DNA of 64,000 nt from Roseovarius sp. THAF27 (GTDB lineage Bacteria > Pseudomonadota > Alphaproteobacteria > Rhodobacterales > Rhodobacteraceae): positions 1,054,001 through 1,118,000 of the forward strand of contig NZ_CP045393.1 in assembly GCF_009363655.1 (NCBI RefSeq). The letters run 5' to 3'. A program made the position numbers and the translations under genes. The notes under the pieces are model-generated. The model ran no database searches. It saw only the letters and a program-made list of their open reading frames with translations, and was not told the origin of the DNA. Shown here piece after piece: positions 17,869 to 25,905 of this stretch (positions are counted from its first letter, which is position 1; each line of letters opens with the position of its first letter).

Positions 17869-19668
17869 ATGCTCGATTCGACAGTCACCTTACAGGTGCA
17901 AGAGGTGCTCGACAGCCTGAACGCTGCCTTGGAGGAAGGCGACGTGCAGGCAGCAAGCGCTCTGTTTGCCACCGACAGTTACTGGCGCGACCTGGTCGCC
18001 GTGACCTGGAACCTCAAGACGGTAGAAGGACCGTCTGGAGTTCAGGACATGCTGACGGCGCAATTGAAACACACCAAGCCGCACGCGTTCGCTATCCAAG
18101 AAGACGAAGCTCCCGGCGAGGATGGCGGTGTCGTCACCGCATGGATCACTTTTGGAACCGCCGTGGGCCGCGGTTGGGGCCTGATGCGCCTGAAGGATGG
18201 GCGGATCTGGACACTGCTGACTGCGCTGCAGGAATTGAAGGGCTTCGAGGAAAACAGCGGCAAGCGCCGTCCGTTGGGGGCAGAACACGGCGCCGCCAAG
18301 AACCGCAAGTCGTGGAAGGAAAAGCGCGAAGCCGAGGCCGCCGAGCTTGGATATTCCGAGCAGCCATACACCGTGATCGTCGGTGGCGGGCAGGGCGGCA
18401 TCGCCCTTGGCGCGCGCCTGCGCCAGCTGGGCGTGCCGGCCATAGTTCTCGACAAACACGACCGGCCCGGCGACCAGTGGCGGTCGCGCTACAAGTCGCT
18501 CTGCCTGCATGACCCGATCTGGTACGATCACCTTCCATACATCAAGTTCCCCGATAATTGGCCGGTCTTCACGCCCAAGGACAAGGTGGGCGACTGGCTG
18601 GAAATGTACACCAAGGTCATGGAACTGAACTACTGGAGCCGCTCCGAAGTCACCAGCGCCAAGTTCGACGAGGCCGCAGGCACCTGGACCGTCACCGTCA
18701 ACCGCGACGGCGAAAACGTCACCTTGCATCCGACGCAGCTGGTGCTGGCCACGGGCATGTCCGGCAAGCCCAACATGCCGGAGTTTCCCGGCATGGACAG
18801 CTTCAACGGCACGATCCAGCACAGCTCGCAGCATGAAGGCCCGGACGCCTGGAGCGGCAAGAAAGTGGTCGTCGTCGGATCGAACAACTCGGCCCATGAC
18901 ATCTGTGCCGCGCTCTGGGAGGCAGATGCTGATGTGACGATGGTTCAGCGCTCGTCTACGCATATCGTGCGGTCCGATACGTTGATGGATATCGGGCTTG
19001 GCGCGCTCTACTCCGAGGAGGCGGTGGCCAATGGCGTGACGACCGAGAAGGCCGACATGATCTTTGCCTCGCTGCCATATCGGATCATGCATGAATTCCA
19101 GATCCCGCTCTATGACCAGATGCGCGAGCGGGATGCCGAGTTCTATGCCGGGCTTGAGAAAGCCGGGTTTGAACTCGACTGGGGCGATGACGGGTCTGGC
19201 CTGTTCATGAAATACCTGCGACGCGGCTCGGGGTATTATATCGACGTGGGCGCCAGCCAGTTGATCATTGATGGCGAGATAAAGCTGGTGAAAGGCCAGG
19301 TAGAGCGCTTTGACGCGACCGGCGTGGTACTGTCGGATGGCACGCATCTGGACGCCGACCTGGTGGTCATGGCGACTGGATACGGCTCGATGAACGGCTG
19401 GGCCGCAGACCTGATCAGCCAGGACGTTGCAGACAAGGTTGGCAAGGTTTGGGGGTTGGGCTCCGACACAACCAAGGATCCCGGCCCCTGGGAAGGCGAG
19501 CAACGCAACATGTGGAAGCCGACTCAGCAGGACAATCTTTGGTTCCATGGCGGCAATCTGCACCAGTCTCGCCATTATTCCTTGTACCTTGCGTTGCAAC
19601 TGAAGGCGCGGATGGAAGGCATCGATACCCCCGTCTACGGCCTGCAAGAGGTGCATCACCTGTCGTGA
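17869..19668 (+). CDS. NTF2-like/flavin-containing monooxygenase fusion
   Basis: 599-residue FAD- and NADPH-dependent monooxygenase. The first 130 or so residues look like a SnoaL/NTF2-like alpha+beta barrel. The FAD site is VIVGGGQGGIALGARL near residue 167, and the NADPH Rossmann motif VVVGSNNSAHDIC is near residue 330. ATGYGSMNGW near residue 502 matches the conserved ATG region of the FMO family. A strong AGGAGG precedes the start. It sits between the AcoR-like regulator and a butanediol-type dehydrogenase, so oxidation of a ketone or alcohol-derived carbonyl is plausible, but N- or S-oxygenation cannot be excluded. Confidence 0.87.
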   Translation: MLDSTVTLQVQEVLDSLNAALEEGDVQAASALFATDSYWRDLVAVTWNLKTVEGPSGVQDMLTAQLKHTKPHAFAIQEDEAPGEDGGVVTAWITFGTAVGRGWGLMRLKDGRIWTLLTALQELKGFEENSGKRRPLGAEHGAAKNRKSWKEKREAEAAELGYSEQPYTVIVGGGQGGIALGARLRQLGVPAIVLDKHDRPGDQWRSRYKSLCLHDPIWYDHLPYIKFPDNWPVFTPKDKVGDWLEMYTKVMELNYWSRSEVTSAKFDEAAGTWTVTVNRDGENVTLHPTQLVLATGMSGKPNMPEFPGMDSFNGTIQHSSQHEGPDAWSGKKVVVVGSNNSAHDICAALWEADADVTMVQRSSTHIVRSDTLMDIGLGALYSEEAVANGVTTEKADMIFASLPYRIMHEFQIPLYDQMRERDAEFYAGLEKAGFELDWGDDGSGLFMKYLRRGSGYYIDVGASQLIIDGEIKLVKGQVERFDATGVVLSDGTHLDADLVVMATGYGSMNGWAADLISQDVADKVGKVWGLGSDTTKDPGPWEGEQRNMWKPTQQDNLWFHGGNLHQSRHYSLYLALQLKARMEGIDTPVYGLQEVHHLS

Positions 19669-19761
19669 TGCCGTGTCCGGGCAGCACCTAACATGGCGCG
19701 CCCAAGTGCCCGGCACCTTCCTCCCGCCGGGCGCACCCTTAACTGACACTGGAGAAAAGAA

Positions 19762-20814
19762 ATGAAAGCAGCACGTTGGCATGGCGTGAAGGATATTCGC
19801 GTCGAAGACATCACGGAACCAAAACCGGGCAAAGGCGAGGTGAAGGTCAAGGTGGCATGGACCGGGATCTGCGGTAGCGACCTGCACGAATATCTGGCCG
19901 GGCCGATTTTCGTGCCGGTGGATGACGATCACCCCCTGAGCCACGACAAGGCGCCAATCACCATGGGGCACGAATATTGTGGTACCGTCGCGGAACTGGG
20001 CGAGGGCGTCACGGATATTTCGGTGGGCGACCGCGTCGCCATCGAACCGATATTTGCCTGCGGTGAGTGCGCCGCTTGCCTGGAAGGGAAATACAACCTG
20101 TGTGACAGCCTCGGTTTTGTAGGCCTGTCCGGCGGGCACGGTGGTTTTGCCACCCACAGCGTTGTCCCCGCCCGCATGGTGCACAAGATGCCCGAGGCGC
20201 TATCCATGGAGCAAGGCGCGCTCGTCGAGCCTGCTGCCGTCGCCCTGCACGCGGTGCGCCTTTCGAAGATCAAGGCGGGTGACAAGGCCGCTGTCTTCGG
20301 CGCGGGTCCGATCGGACTTCTGGTTTTGGAGTCGCTGCGCGTTGCCGGCGCGTCGGAGATTCACGTTGTGGAACCCTCTGACGTGCGGCGGAAAAAGGCG
20401 CTGGATCTCGGCGCGACGTCGGCAATAGACCCAACCGCGACCGACGCTGTCGCGGAGGTTCGAGAAGTGACGGGCGGGGTTCATGTTGCCTTCGAGGTGA
20501 CCGGCGTACCTCAGGTACTGCCGCAATGCATCGACGCCACGCGCCACGAGGGACAGGTTCTGGTCGTGTCGATCTGGGAACAGGAGGCCTCCTTCCAGCC
20601 CAACACAGTCGTACTCAAGGAGAGGCAGTTGCAGGGTACCATCGCCTATCGCAATGTCTACCCGGCGGTAATGGCGCTCATGACCCAAGGGTATTTCAGC
20701 GCCGATCAACTGGTCACCAAGCGGATTCCATTGGATGAAATCGTCGCAAAGGGCTTTGAAGCGCTTGCGGCGGAGAAGTCTCATGTGAAAATCCTGGTCG
20801 AAGCGCCCGACTGA
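19762..20814 (+). CDS. Zinc-dependent 2,3-butanediol dehydrogenase-like enzyme
   Basis: 350-residue medium-chain zinc dehydrogenase, closest to (R,R)-butanediol dehydrogenase/acetoin reductase. The catalytic zinc ligands lie in GICGSDLHEY and GHEYCGT, the structural zinc Cys cluster in CGECAACLEGKYNLCD near residues 95-110, and the NAD-binding motif is FGAGPIGLLV near residue 178. GGAGAAAAG precedes the start. It lies 93 bases after the monooxygenase gene and is probably cotranscribed under the AcoR-like regulator, which fits an acetoin/butanediol or related secondary alcohol route. L-threonine or sorbitol dehydrogenase activity is a possible alternative. Confidence 0.87.
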   Translation: MKAARWHGVKDIRVEDITEPKPGKGEVKVKVAWTGICGSDLHEYLAGPIFVPVDDDHPLSHDKAPITMGHEYCGTVAELGEGVTDISVGDRVAIEPIFACGECAACLEGKYNLCDSLGFVGLSGGHGGFATHSVVPARMVHKMPEALSMEQGALVEPAAVALHAVRLSKIKAGDKAAVFGAGPIGLLVLESLRVAGASEIHVVEPSDVRRKKALDLGATSAIDPTATDAVAEVREVTGGVHVAFEVTGVPQVLPQCIDATRHEGQVLVVSIWEQEASFQPNTVVLKERQLQGTIAYRNVYPAVMALMTQGYFSADQLVTKRIPLDEIVAKGFEALAAEKSHVKILVEAPD

Positions 20815-21189
20815 CGTCCTGCGGCAGTAGAATTCCGGCCACCCCGATCACAGGCGGCGGCCGGAGCCCCTTACAGGGGTCATCCACACCCCATGTATTG
20901 CATCGGTTTGATGTGTTTTGGCGCTGGCGGTTGGCACTGCAATTCAAACGCTCGCGAAAAAACCTATGCTGGACGCTGCATCTTCGCGCAGCAGGCTGCC
21001 CCTTTCCGGTCGCCCATCGGTTCGGGAATTTACCAAGGGTTCGGTGCTGTTATCAGTGCACCAAATGTGCAGGTCGCCGAGGCCCCTCACATGGCCCAGA
21101 ACGCGGTTATGTAAAGTTCGCTTGCCGGAAAGTCCATGGTCTTTGCGGCACTTCGCAGACGGCGTGCAGCCTTCTTTTCACCGGCGAAC
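20815..21189. other. Non-coding junction before the IS cluster
   Basis: About 375 bases with no supported gene. Short frames overlap in all three plus-strand phases without recognisable content. This is probably the transcript end of the dehydrogenase gene plus sequence scarred by the neighbouring insertions. Confidence 0.45.
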
Positions 21190-21506
21190 TGTCCGTCGTC
21201 AGATGATTTGGAACACGTTGGCCTGACGGTTAGCGGAGGCTCTGGCTCTTTCATGGTTTAGGCTACGCGGCTGTCTGGCGATGAAGCAAGCGCCGCTTCT
21301 CGATTGTCTTCTGTTTGATCTCCTTTCGTCGTCTGAGGATGGTGTCTGCCCTGCCGAAGTAGACGTCGGCCGGGGTCAGGTTCCCGAGGCTTTCGTGGTA
21401 CCGCTGGTGGTTGTATTGCTCGACAAAGTCGCCGATGGACTCCTCGAGCGCGCCGGGCAGGTAGTAGTTCTCGAGCAGGATGCGGTCCTTCAGGGTCTGG
21501 TGCCAG

Positions 21507-21549
21507 CCACTGCCCGGCAGGCGATTGCAAAGCAATCTGCCGAGAGGGA
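21507..21549. repeat. About 43-bp palindromic insert in the transposase relic
   Basis: Replaces two or three codon bases between the KIE and WHQTLK coding segments. The core GGCAGGCGATTGC / GCAATCTGCC pairs around a short AAA spacer. The insert adds a non-multiple of three and breaks the frame. It looks like a REP-like hairpin or miniature element. Confidence 0.65.
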
Positions 21550-21828
21550 CTCGATCTTGCCCTGGGTCTGGGGATGGTTCGGCGCGCCGCGGACGTGATC
21601 CATGCCCTGCTGTTCGAGCCAGGCGGCCAGATCGCCAGAGATGTAGGACGATCCGTTATCGCTGAGCAGCCGCGGTCTATGGGCGACCGTCGCGCCGTCG
21701 CATCCTGAGGCAGCCAAGGCATCCTCCAAGGTCGATGTGACATCCCCGGCGCGGATCGTCGTGCAGAGCTGCCAGGCAACGATGTAACGGCTGTAGTCGT
21801 CGAGGATCGTCGAGAGATAGAACCAGCC

Positions 21829-21856
21829 GTCGTGCCGAAGGCACGCCTCCGGCGTG
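21829..21856. repeat. About 28-bp double-hairpin insert in the transposase relic
   Basis: Lies between the codons for LKVIG and GWFYLS of the transposase. It contains two back-to-back palindromes sharing a middle arm, CGTGCC-GAA-GGCACG and CACGCC-TCC-GGCGTG. It shifts the frame. Confidence 0.6.
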
Positions 21857-22359
21857 ACCGATAACCTTCAGATAGGTGAAGTCGGTCTGCCAGAGCTGGT
21901 TCGACCGGGTCGTCTTCTCGTGGAACTCATCCGCTGCCTTGATCACCGCGAGGGCCGGGCTCGTGACGAGGTCATGGGCCTTCAGGAGCCTGTAAACGCT
22001 GGCCTCGGAGACGAAGTAGCGCTTCGTATCCGTGAACCGGACCGCGAGATCACGTGGCGACAGCTCCGGTTCATCCAGGGCCAGGTCCACGATCTGGCGG
22101 CGCACGGTGTCCGGGATACGGGTCCAGACCCGACCAGGCCGCGAGGACTGATCCTCAAGACCGGCTTCGCCCAACGAGAGGTAGCGGTCGTACCAGCGAT
22201 AAAAGGTGGTCCGCGGGATGCCGAGCATCCCAAGTGTGCGCTTAACCGGCAGGTGAGACTGCTCAACGATACGAATGATCTCCAGCTTTTCAGAGGCTGG
22301 ATATCTCATGCGTCGTCGTCCCCATCTCTATGGACTTGCCCGGTTTTGGTGGAGAGCGT

Positions 22360-23226
22360 TTAGCTCACTTCGCGGGCCTTTCGCTCGAATGCTATCGGGC
22401 TTTGGAAGCCGAGCGATGAATGGCGTCTGACGGGATTGTAGAACCCGTCGATGTATCTGGCGATGGCGTTTTCGGCCTGTTGGCGGGATTTCCAGGCGAC
22501 CGGCCAGATCAGCTCCGACTTGATGGTTTTGAAGAACGTTTCCACCATTGAGTTGTCATAGCAGTTCCCGCGCCCGCTCATCGAGATCAAGATGCCACGT
22601 TTGCGGAGCCGCGCCTGATAGTCCACCGAGCAGTATTGCGATCCGCGGTCGGAATGGTGAACCAGTCCTGGCTCAGGGTTGCGAGCGGCCAGAGCATGGC
22701 GCAGGGCTGCGATGGCGAGGTCACGCTTCAGACGATCACTCGTGGCCCAACCGACGACGCGGCGCGAGAAGAGGTCCAAGACAATGGCAAGGTAAAGCCA
22801 GCCCTCTGCCGTCCAGATGTAGGAGATGTCCGCCCCCCACTTCCTGTCCGGACAGTCCGCCGCGAAACCTTGTGCCACGAGGTTGGGCGCCACAGGCCAG
22901 GCATGTTCACTGTCCGTCGTCCGTTTAAAGCGCCGCTTTTGCCGCGCGATCAACTGGTTCTCGCGCATCAGTCGTGCCGTGCGGTGCCGCCCTATCTTGA
23001 GCCCCTCATTGACGAGGTCGCGGTGCATGCGGGGACTGCCGTAGGTCCCGTTCGACAGCTCAAAGGCCGTTCGAATGTGGGCAAGATGGATCATGTCCTG
23101 CTGCTGGCGATGACAGGCAGGGCGGTCCCGCCAAGCGAAGAACCCGCTCTGGCTGACACCGAGAACATGACACATTCGCCGGATCGGGAAGCTGGCCTTC
23201 TCCGCCTCTATGAAAGCGAAGCTCAT
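22360..23226 (-). CDS. IS3-family transposase OrfB (integrase core)
   Basis: 288 residues from the ATG at 23226, which overlaps the orfA stop (ATGA). It holds the rve catalytic core: Asp in WGADISYI, Asp in HHSDRGSQY and Glu in NSMVETFFKTIKSE, with the IS3 HTH_21-like region before it (NGTYGSPRMHRDL). The same frame is open upstream into orfA, so a -1 frameshift at 23259-23265 yields an OrfAB fusion, the active transposase in IS3 elements. No disruption is visible, so it could be functional. Confidence 0.92.
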   Translation of the reverse strand: MSFAFIEAEKASFPIRRMCHVLGVSQSGFFAWRDRPACHRQQQDMIHLAHIRTAFELSNGTYGSPRMHRDLVNEGLKIGRHRTARLMRENQLIARQKRRFKRTTDSEHAWPVAPNLVAQGFAADCPDRKWGADISYIWTAEGWLYLAIVLDLFSRRVVGWATSDRLKRDLAIAALRHALAARNPEPGLVHHSDRGSQYCSVDYQARLRKRGILISMSGRGNCYDNSMVETFFKTIKSELIWPVAWKSRQQAENAIARYIDGFYNPVRRHSSLGFQSPIAFERKAREVS

Positions 23227-23507
23227 CGACTTGCGTCTTTCGCGAAGAAGGTTGCGGCCTTTTTTAAGATGTCGCGCTCCTGCTTCAGAACCGCGTTCTC
23301 GCGTCGCAACCGCTTCAGCTCCGCGTGCAGATCGACCGATGCCTCGACCGGCCCACCAGCGTCCCGCTCGCGACTGAGCCATCGCGTCAGTGTCGAAAGC
23401 CCGATCCCCAGATCTTCCGCGATCTCCCGTCGCGTCCGGCCGCTGGTCAGCGCCAGCCGCACCGCTTCACGCCGGAACTCCGGCGTCGGTCTGTTTCCGT
23501 TTCCCAT
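23223..23507 (-). CDS. IS3-family transposase OrfA (HTH)
   Basis: 94-residue HTH_Tnp_1-type protein. It has a helix-turn-helix (RREIAEDLGIGLSTLTRWL) followed by a leucine-zipper-like coiled coil (LKRLRRENAVLKQERDILKKA), which mediates OrfA/OrfAB oligomerisation. It begins MGNGNRPTPEFRREAV 28 bases inside the element end. Expressed alone it normally represses transposition. Confidence 0.92.
   Translation of the reverse strand: MGNGNRPTPEFRREAVRLALTSGRTRREIAEDLGIGLSTLTRWLSRERDAGGPVEASVDLHAELKRLRRENAVLKQERDILKKAATFFAKDASR
23259..23265 (-). other. Programmed -1 frameshift site of the IS3 element
   Basis: On the minus strand the heptamer A-AAA-AAG occurs inside orfA (codons for Leu-Lys-Lys). A -1 slip continues as Lys-Lys-Gly-Arg-Asn-Leu into the orfB frame without a stop. 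This is the classic IS3 arrangement for producing OrfAB. Confidence 0.8.
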
Positions 23508-23606
23508 AGAACACCTCCTGGTTCCTCAGTTGGTGCTCTCCACTTTTCCAGGGCAAGTCCAGATGATCCTTAACGCACACTGAGCAAAATCTAGAAAGGA
23601 GCCGAA

Positions 23607-23969
23607 ATGCTTCGATACGAAGACGACAGCGAGGTGTGGTTCAGAGAAGTCATCGATGACCAAATTGAGGAGGCCCGGAAACGGGCTTTCTCGATCATCG
23701 AAAACGCCGTGAAGCAAGAGGACGGGTGCTTCGTCACAAACACCGAACGACCTCAGAAGATACGCTTCCACGGGCGCACGATCGACGCCTACCGCTTCAT
23801 CTGCTGCGTGTTGACCGGCGAGGTCGCGTCGCGGGATCGGGTGGTGCGTCACCGCTGCCACAATCGTCGATGCGTCAACCCGGACCACCTCCGGATCGGG
23901 TCGCAGAGAGACAACAAGCACGACGACTGGGAGCATTGGGCCTACGGAACGGACCCGGACTTCCTCTGA
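23607..23969 (+). CDS. HNH endonuclease-like protein
   Basis: 120-residue protein with an HNH/homing-endonuclease core near the C terminus: RHRCHNRRCVNPDHL followed by GSQRDNKHD gives the conserved His-Asn-Cys-Asn-His pattern with a C-x4-C zinc pair. AAAGGAG stands 6 bases before the start. Such short HNH proteins are found in phages and as free-standing homing or DNA-nicking enzymes. No phage structural genes are nearby, so it is probably a stray mobile gene between the IS element and tRNA-Gln. Its codon use is less GC-biased than its neighbours, consistent with transfer. Confidence 0.8.
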   Translation: MLRYEDDSEVWFREVIDDQIEEARKRAFSIIENAVKQEDGCFVTNTERPQKIRFHGRTIDAYRFICCVLTGEVASRDRVVRHRCHNRRCVNPDHLRIGSQRDNKHDDWEHWAYGTDPDFL

Positions 23970-24099
23970 CGGCCAAGCGGGAATGCCTCCGCCGGAACCA
24001 CCGAGCCGCTCACCCGCGGCACCCGGCGGGGGCACTTTCCGGGGCACTTCGCCGCCCGGACGGCGTCGCGGTCTCAGCGGGGCAAGGATCGGAGAGAGA

Positions 24100-24174
24100 T
24101 GGCTGGGGTGGTAGGATTCGAACCTACGATACACGGTACCAAAAACCGATGCCTTACCACTTGGCTACACCCCA
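24100..24174 (-). tRNA. tRNA-Gln (anticodon TTG)
   Basis: Minus-strand sequence folds as a tRNA. The acceptor TGGGGTG pairs with CACCCCA, the discriminator is followed by encoded CCA (the + strand starts TGG at 24100), the D-arm is AGCCAAGTGGTAAGGC, the anticodon stem CGGTT-TTTGGTA-CC presents TTG, and the T-arm has GGTTCGAATCC. It marks a possible integration hot spot beside the HNH and IS genes. Confidence 0.95.
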
Positions 24175-24269
24175 ACGGTGCCGCGCTAATTACTCTGCTC
24201 TTCGGTGCGGTTCAAGGGCTGAGATGAATTTATTTGGCGGTTTCTTGATGCCCGTGGTCGGACGCGAGA

Positions 24270-24776
24270 TCACTCGAGAATTTCGCCCGATTCCACGCCC
24301 CACAGGGCCGCCTTTTCCGCCCAGCCGCGATAGCCGCCGGCCATCAGACGGCACCAGTCGATCGCGCACTCGTCAATCCGTGCGACCACGCCCATTTCCA
24401 GCTGCGCCACCATCATCGCGCCGGGGTCGGGCTTAGAATATAGGTTTGCCATGTCGGACTCGACTATCACCGTGCGCGTGCCGGACAGAAGCGAATAGTG
24501 AATCCAGCCACCCTGACCGTCGCGGTCGCGGACGCGGCGCCAATGGCCATGCTCTGCAATGATCTCCAAAGGCAGGTCGCGCCGCTTGAACACCCAGTCG
24601 ATGCGGTGTGTCAGGCTGGGTCCGCGCCGGACGTTGGCCTCGGCGGCCTTCATCGACACGAAACGCGGCAGGGGAAGGTTCGTGACCGGGCCGCGTTCCT
24701 CTGTGTCCTGAGCGAGGGCGGGCATTGCCAGCACCGCGATCAGGGCGGCCCCGATTGAGGCGGAAAACCGTTTCAT
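24270..24776 (-). CDS. Secreted SH3-domain protein
   Basis: 168 residues from the ATG at 24776 (an upstream GTG at 24794 is an alternative). A signal peptide runs to Ala-Leu-Ala-Gln near residue 23. The mature part contains a bacterial SH3-like domain (ANVRRGPSLTHRIDWVF, then GHWRRVRDRDGQGGWIHYSLLSG), followed by a second SH3-like repeat (ANLYSKPDPGAMMVAQLEMG, CRLMAGGYRGWAEK). SH3_4-type proteins act in the periplasm, probably binding peptidoglycan. It is divergent from the 2-hydroxyacid dehydrogenase gene. Confidence 0.85.
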   Translation of the reverse strand: MKRFSASIGAALIAVLAMPALAQDTEERGPVTNLPLPRFVSMKAAEANVRRGPSLTHRIDWVFKRRDLPLEIIAEHGHWRRVRDRDGQGGWIHYSLLSGTRTVIVESDMANLYSKPDPGAMMVAQLEMGVVARIDECAIDWCRLMAGGYRGWAEKAALWGVESGEILE

Positions 24777-24881
24777 GGCGTCAATACTGCTCACTCATAT
24801 GACCCGGGGTTCTTGTGCCCTCGGTCGTCCTGCGTCACTGTACAGAAGAACACGCATTATGGAAGACGGGGGAAACGCTAT

Positions 24882-25868
24882 ATGCCATCTGGTCGACTGA
24901 GTGTTGTCGTAACGCGACGCCTGCCGGAGGCTGTCGAGCGGCGTATGCAGGAATTGTTCGACGTCACGCTGCGCGAGGACGACAGGCCGATGAGCCGTGA
25001 CGCGCTGGTCGAGGCTGTCAAGTCGGCAGATGTGCTGGTGCCGACGCTGAGCGACCAGATCGATGGCGGGCTGATCGGGCAGGCGGGCGAACGGTTGAAG
25101 CTGATCGCGAATTACGGCGCGGGGGTGGACCATATCGACGTGCATACCGCCCGGCAGCGCGGCATTCTCGTGTCGAACACCCCGGGTGTGCTGACAGACG
25201 ACACCGCCGACATGACGATGGCGCTGATCCTGAGCGTGACCCGCCGCATTCCCGAAGGGCTTTCGTTGATGCAGAAGGAGGACTGGCCCGGCTGGTCCCC
25301 GACCGCCATGCTCGGCGGCCGCATCGCCGGACGGCGCCTGGGTATCCTCGGAATGGGCCGGATCGGGCAGGCGGTGGCGCGGCGCGCCGCGGCGTTCGGG
25401 ATGCAGGTGCATTATCACAACCGGCATCGCCTCCGGCCCGAAGTCGAGGACGAGCTTGGCGCGACTTACTGGGAAAGCCTCGACCAGATGGTGGCTCGGA
25501 TGGATGTGCTGAGCGTGAACTGCCCGCACACGCCGTCGACCTTTCACCTGATGAATGCCCGACGCCTGAAACTGATGAAGCCCGACGCGGTGCTGGTGAA
25601 CACCAGCCGGGGCGAGGTGGTGGACGAAAACGCCCTGACGCGGATGCTGCGCGCGGGAGAGATTGCCGGCGCCGGACTGGACGTCTACGAGAACGCCGGC
25701 GCGATCAACCCTCGCCTGCGAGAGCTAAAGAACGTGGTCCTGTTGCCCCACATGGGGTCGGCTACGGTCGAGGGGCGGCTGGAAATGGGCGAGAAGGTCC
25801 TGCTGAACATCAAGACTTTCGACGACGGCCACCGCCCGCCGGACCAGGTCGTACCGTCCATGCTTTAA
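24882..25868 (+). CDS. D-isomer 2-hydroxyacid dehydrogenase (glyoxylate/hydroxypyruvate reductase-like)
   Basis: 328-residue NAD(P)-dependent enzyme of the GyaR/GhrB type. NYGAGVDHIDV is near residue 75. The dinucleotide motif is GMGRIGQAVARRA near residue 157. Catalytic Arg is in NTSRGEVVDE near residue 243, Glu follows in the dimer region, and the catalytic His is in LLPHMGSAT near residue 292. The start at 24882 begins with MPSGRLSVVVTRR; the longer frame adds no family residues. It reduces glyoxylate or a related 2-keto acid. The 37-bp gap to ggt suggests cotranscription. Confidence 0.9.
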   Translation: MPSGRLSVVVTRRLPEAVERRMQELFDVTLREDDRPMSRDALVEAVKSADVLVPTLSDQIDGGLIGQAGERLKLIANYGAGVDHIDVHTARQRGILVSNTPGVLTDDTADMTMALILSVTRRIPEGLSLMQKEDWPGWSPTAMLGGRIAGRRLGILGMGRIGQAVARRAAAFGMQVHYHNRHRLRPEVEDELGATYWESLDQMVARMDVLSVNCPHTPSTFHLMNARRLKLMKPDAVLVNTSRGEVVDENALTRMLRAGEIAGAGLDVYENAGAINPRLRELKNVVLLPHMGSATVEGRLEMGEKVLLNIKTFDDGHRPPDQVVPSML

Positions 25869-25905
25869 GGCTTCGCGCGAGCGTCGCAAAAACCGGAGAA
25901 TGCCC

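Larger units (their letters stand above)
21263..22309 (-). pseudogene. DDE transposase (IS3/IS481-like), broken by two small inserts
   Basis: Single-ORF HTH plus integrase-core transposase, about 345 residues if restored. The first part (from 22309) has the HTH (HLPVKRTLGMLGIPRTTFYRWY) and first catalytic Asp (QLWQTDFTYLKV). It shifts frame at about 21856, resumes near 21828 with the YSRYIVAW region, carries the second Asp in LLSDNGSSYI and the Glu in HPQTQGKIE, then shifts again at about 21549 and resumes as WHQTLKDRILLENYY to the end. Both breaks coincide with short palindromic insertions (entered separately), so the gene cannot make a full transposase. TGTCCGTCGTCA at 21190 may be one element end; the other is not visible beside the IS3 element. 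Confidence 0.85.
22331..23561 (-). mobile_element. IS3-family insertion sequence, about 1.23 kb
   Basis: Complete-looking element bounded by 27-bp imperfect inverted repeats at 22331-22357 and 23535-23561: both ends read TGGACTTGCCC inward and finish with GTGGAGAGC, differing in the middle 7 bases. It encodes orfA and orfB on the minus strand with an A6G slippery site in the overlap. No matching short target duplication flanks the ends (CTA on the left, GAT on the right), suggesting a deletion or recombination after insertion. It abuts the 5' end of the broken transposase gene and may have removed that element's other end. Confidence 0.88.

Noticed and set aside
21190..21201. TGTCCGTCGTCA as the left end of the broken transposase element
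   Set aside because: A plausible IS end, but no matching inverted copy is visible at the other side, so the element boundary is not annotated.
20815..24174. A prophage or integrative element with att sites
   Set aside because: No integrase, capsid or conjugation gene and no visible repeat of the tRNA 3' end; only IS and HNH pieces.
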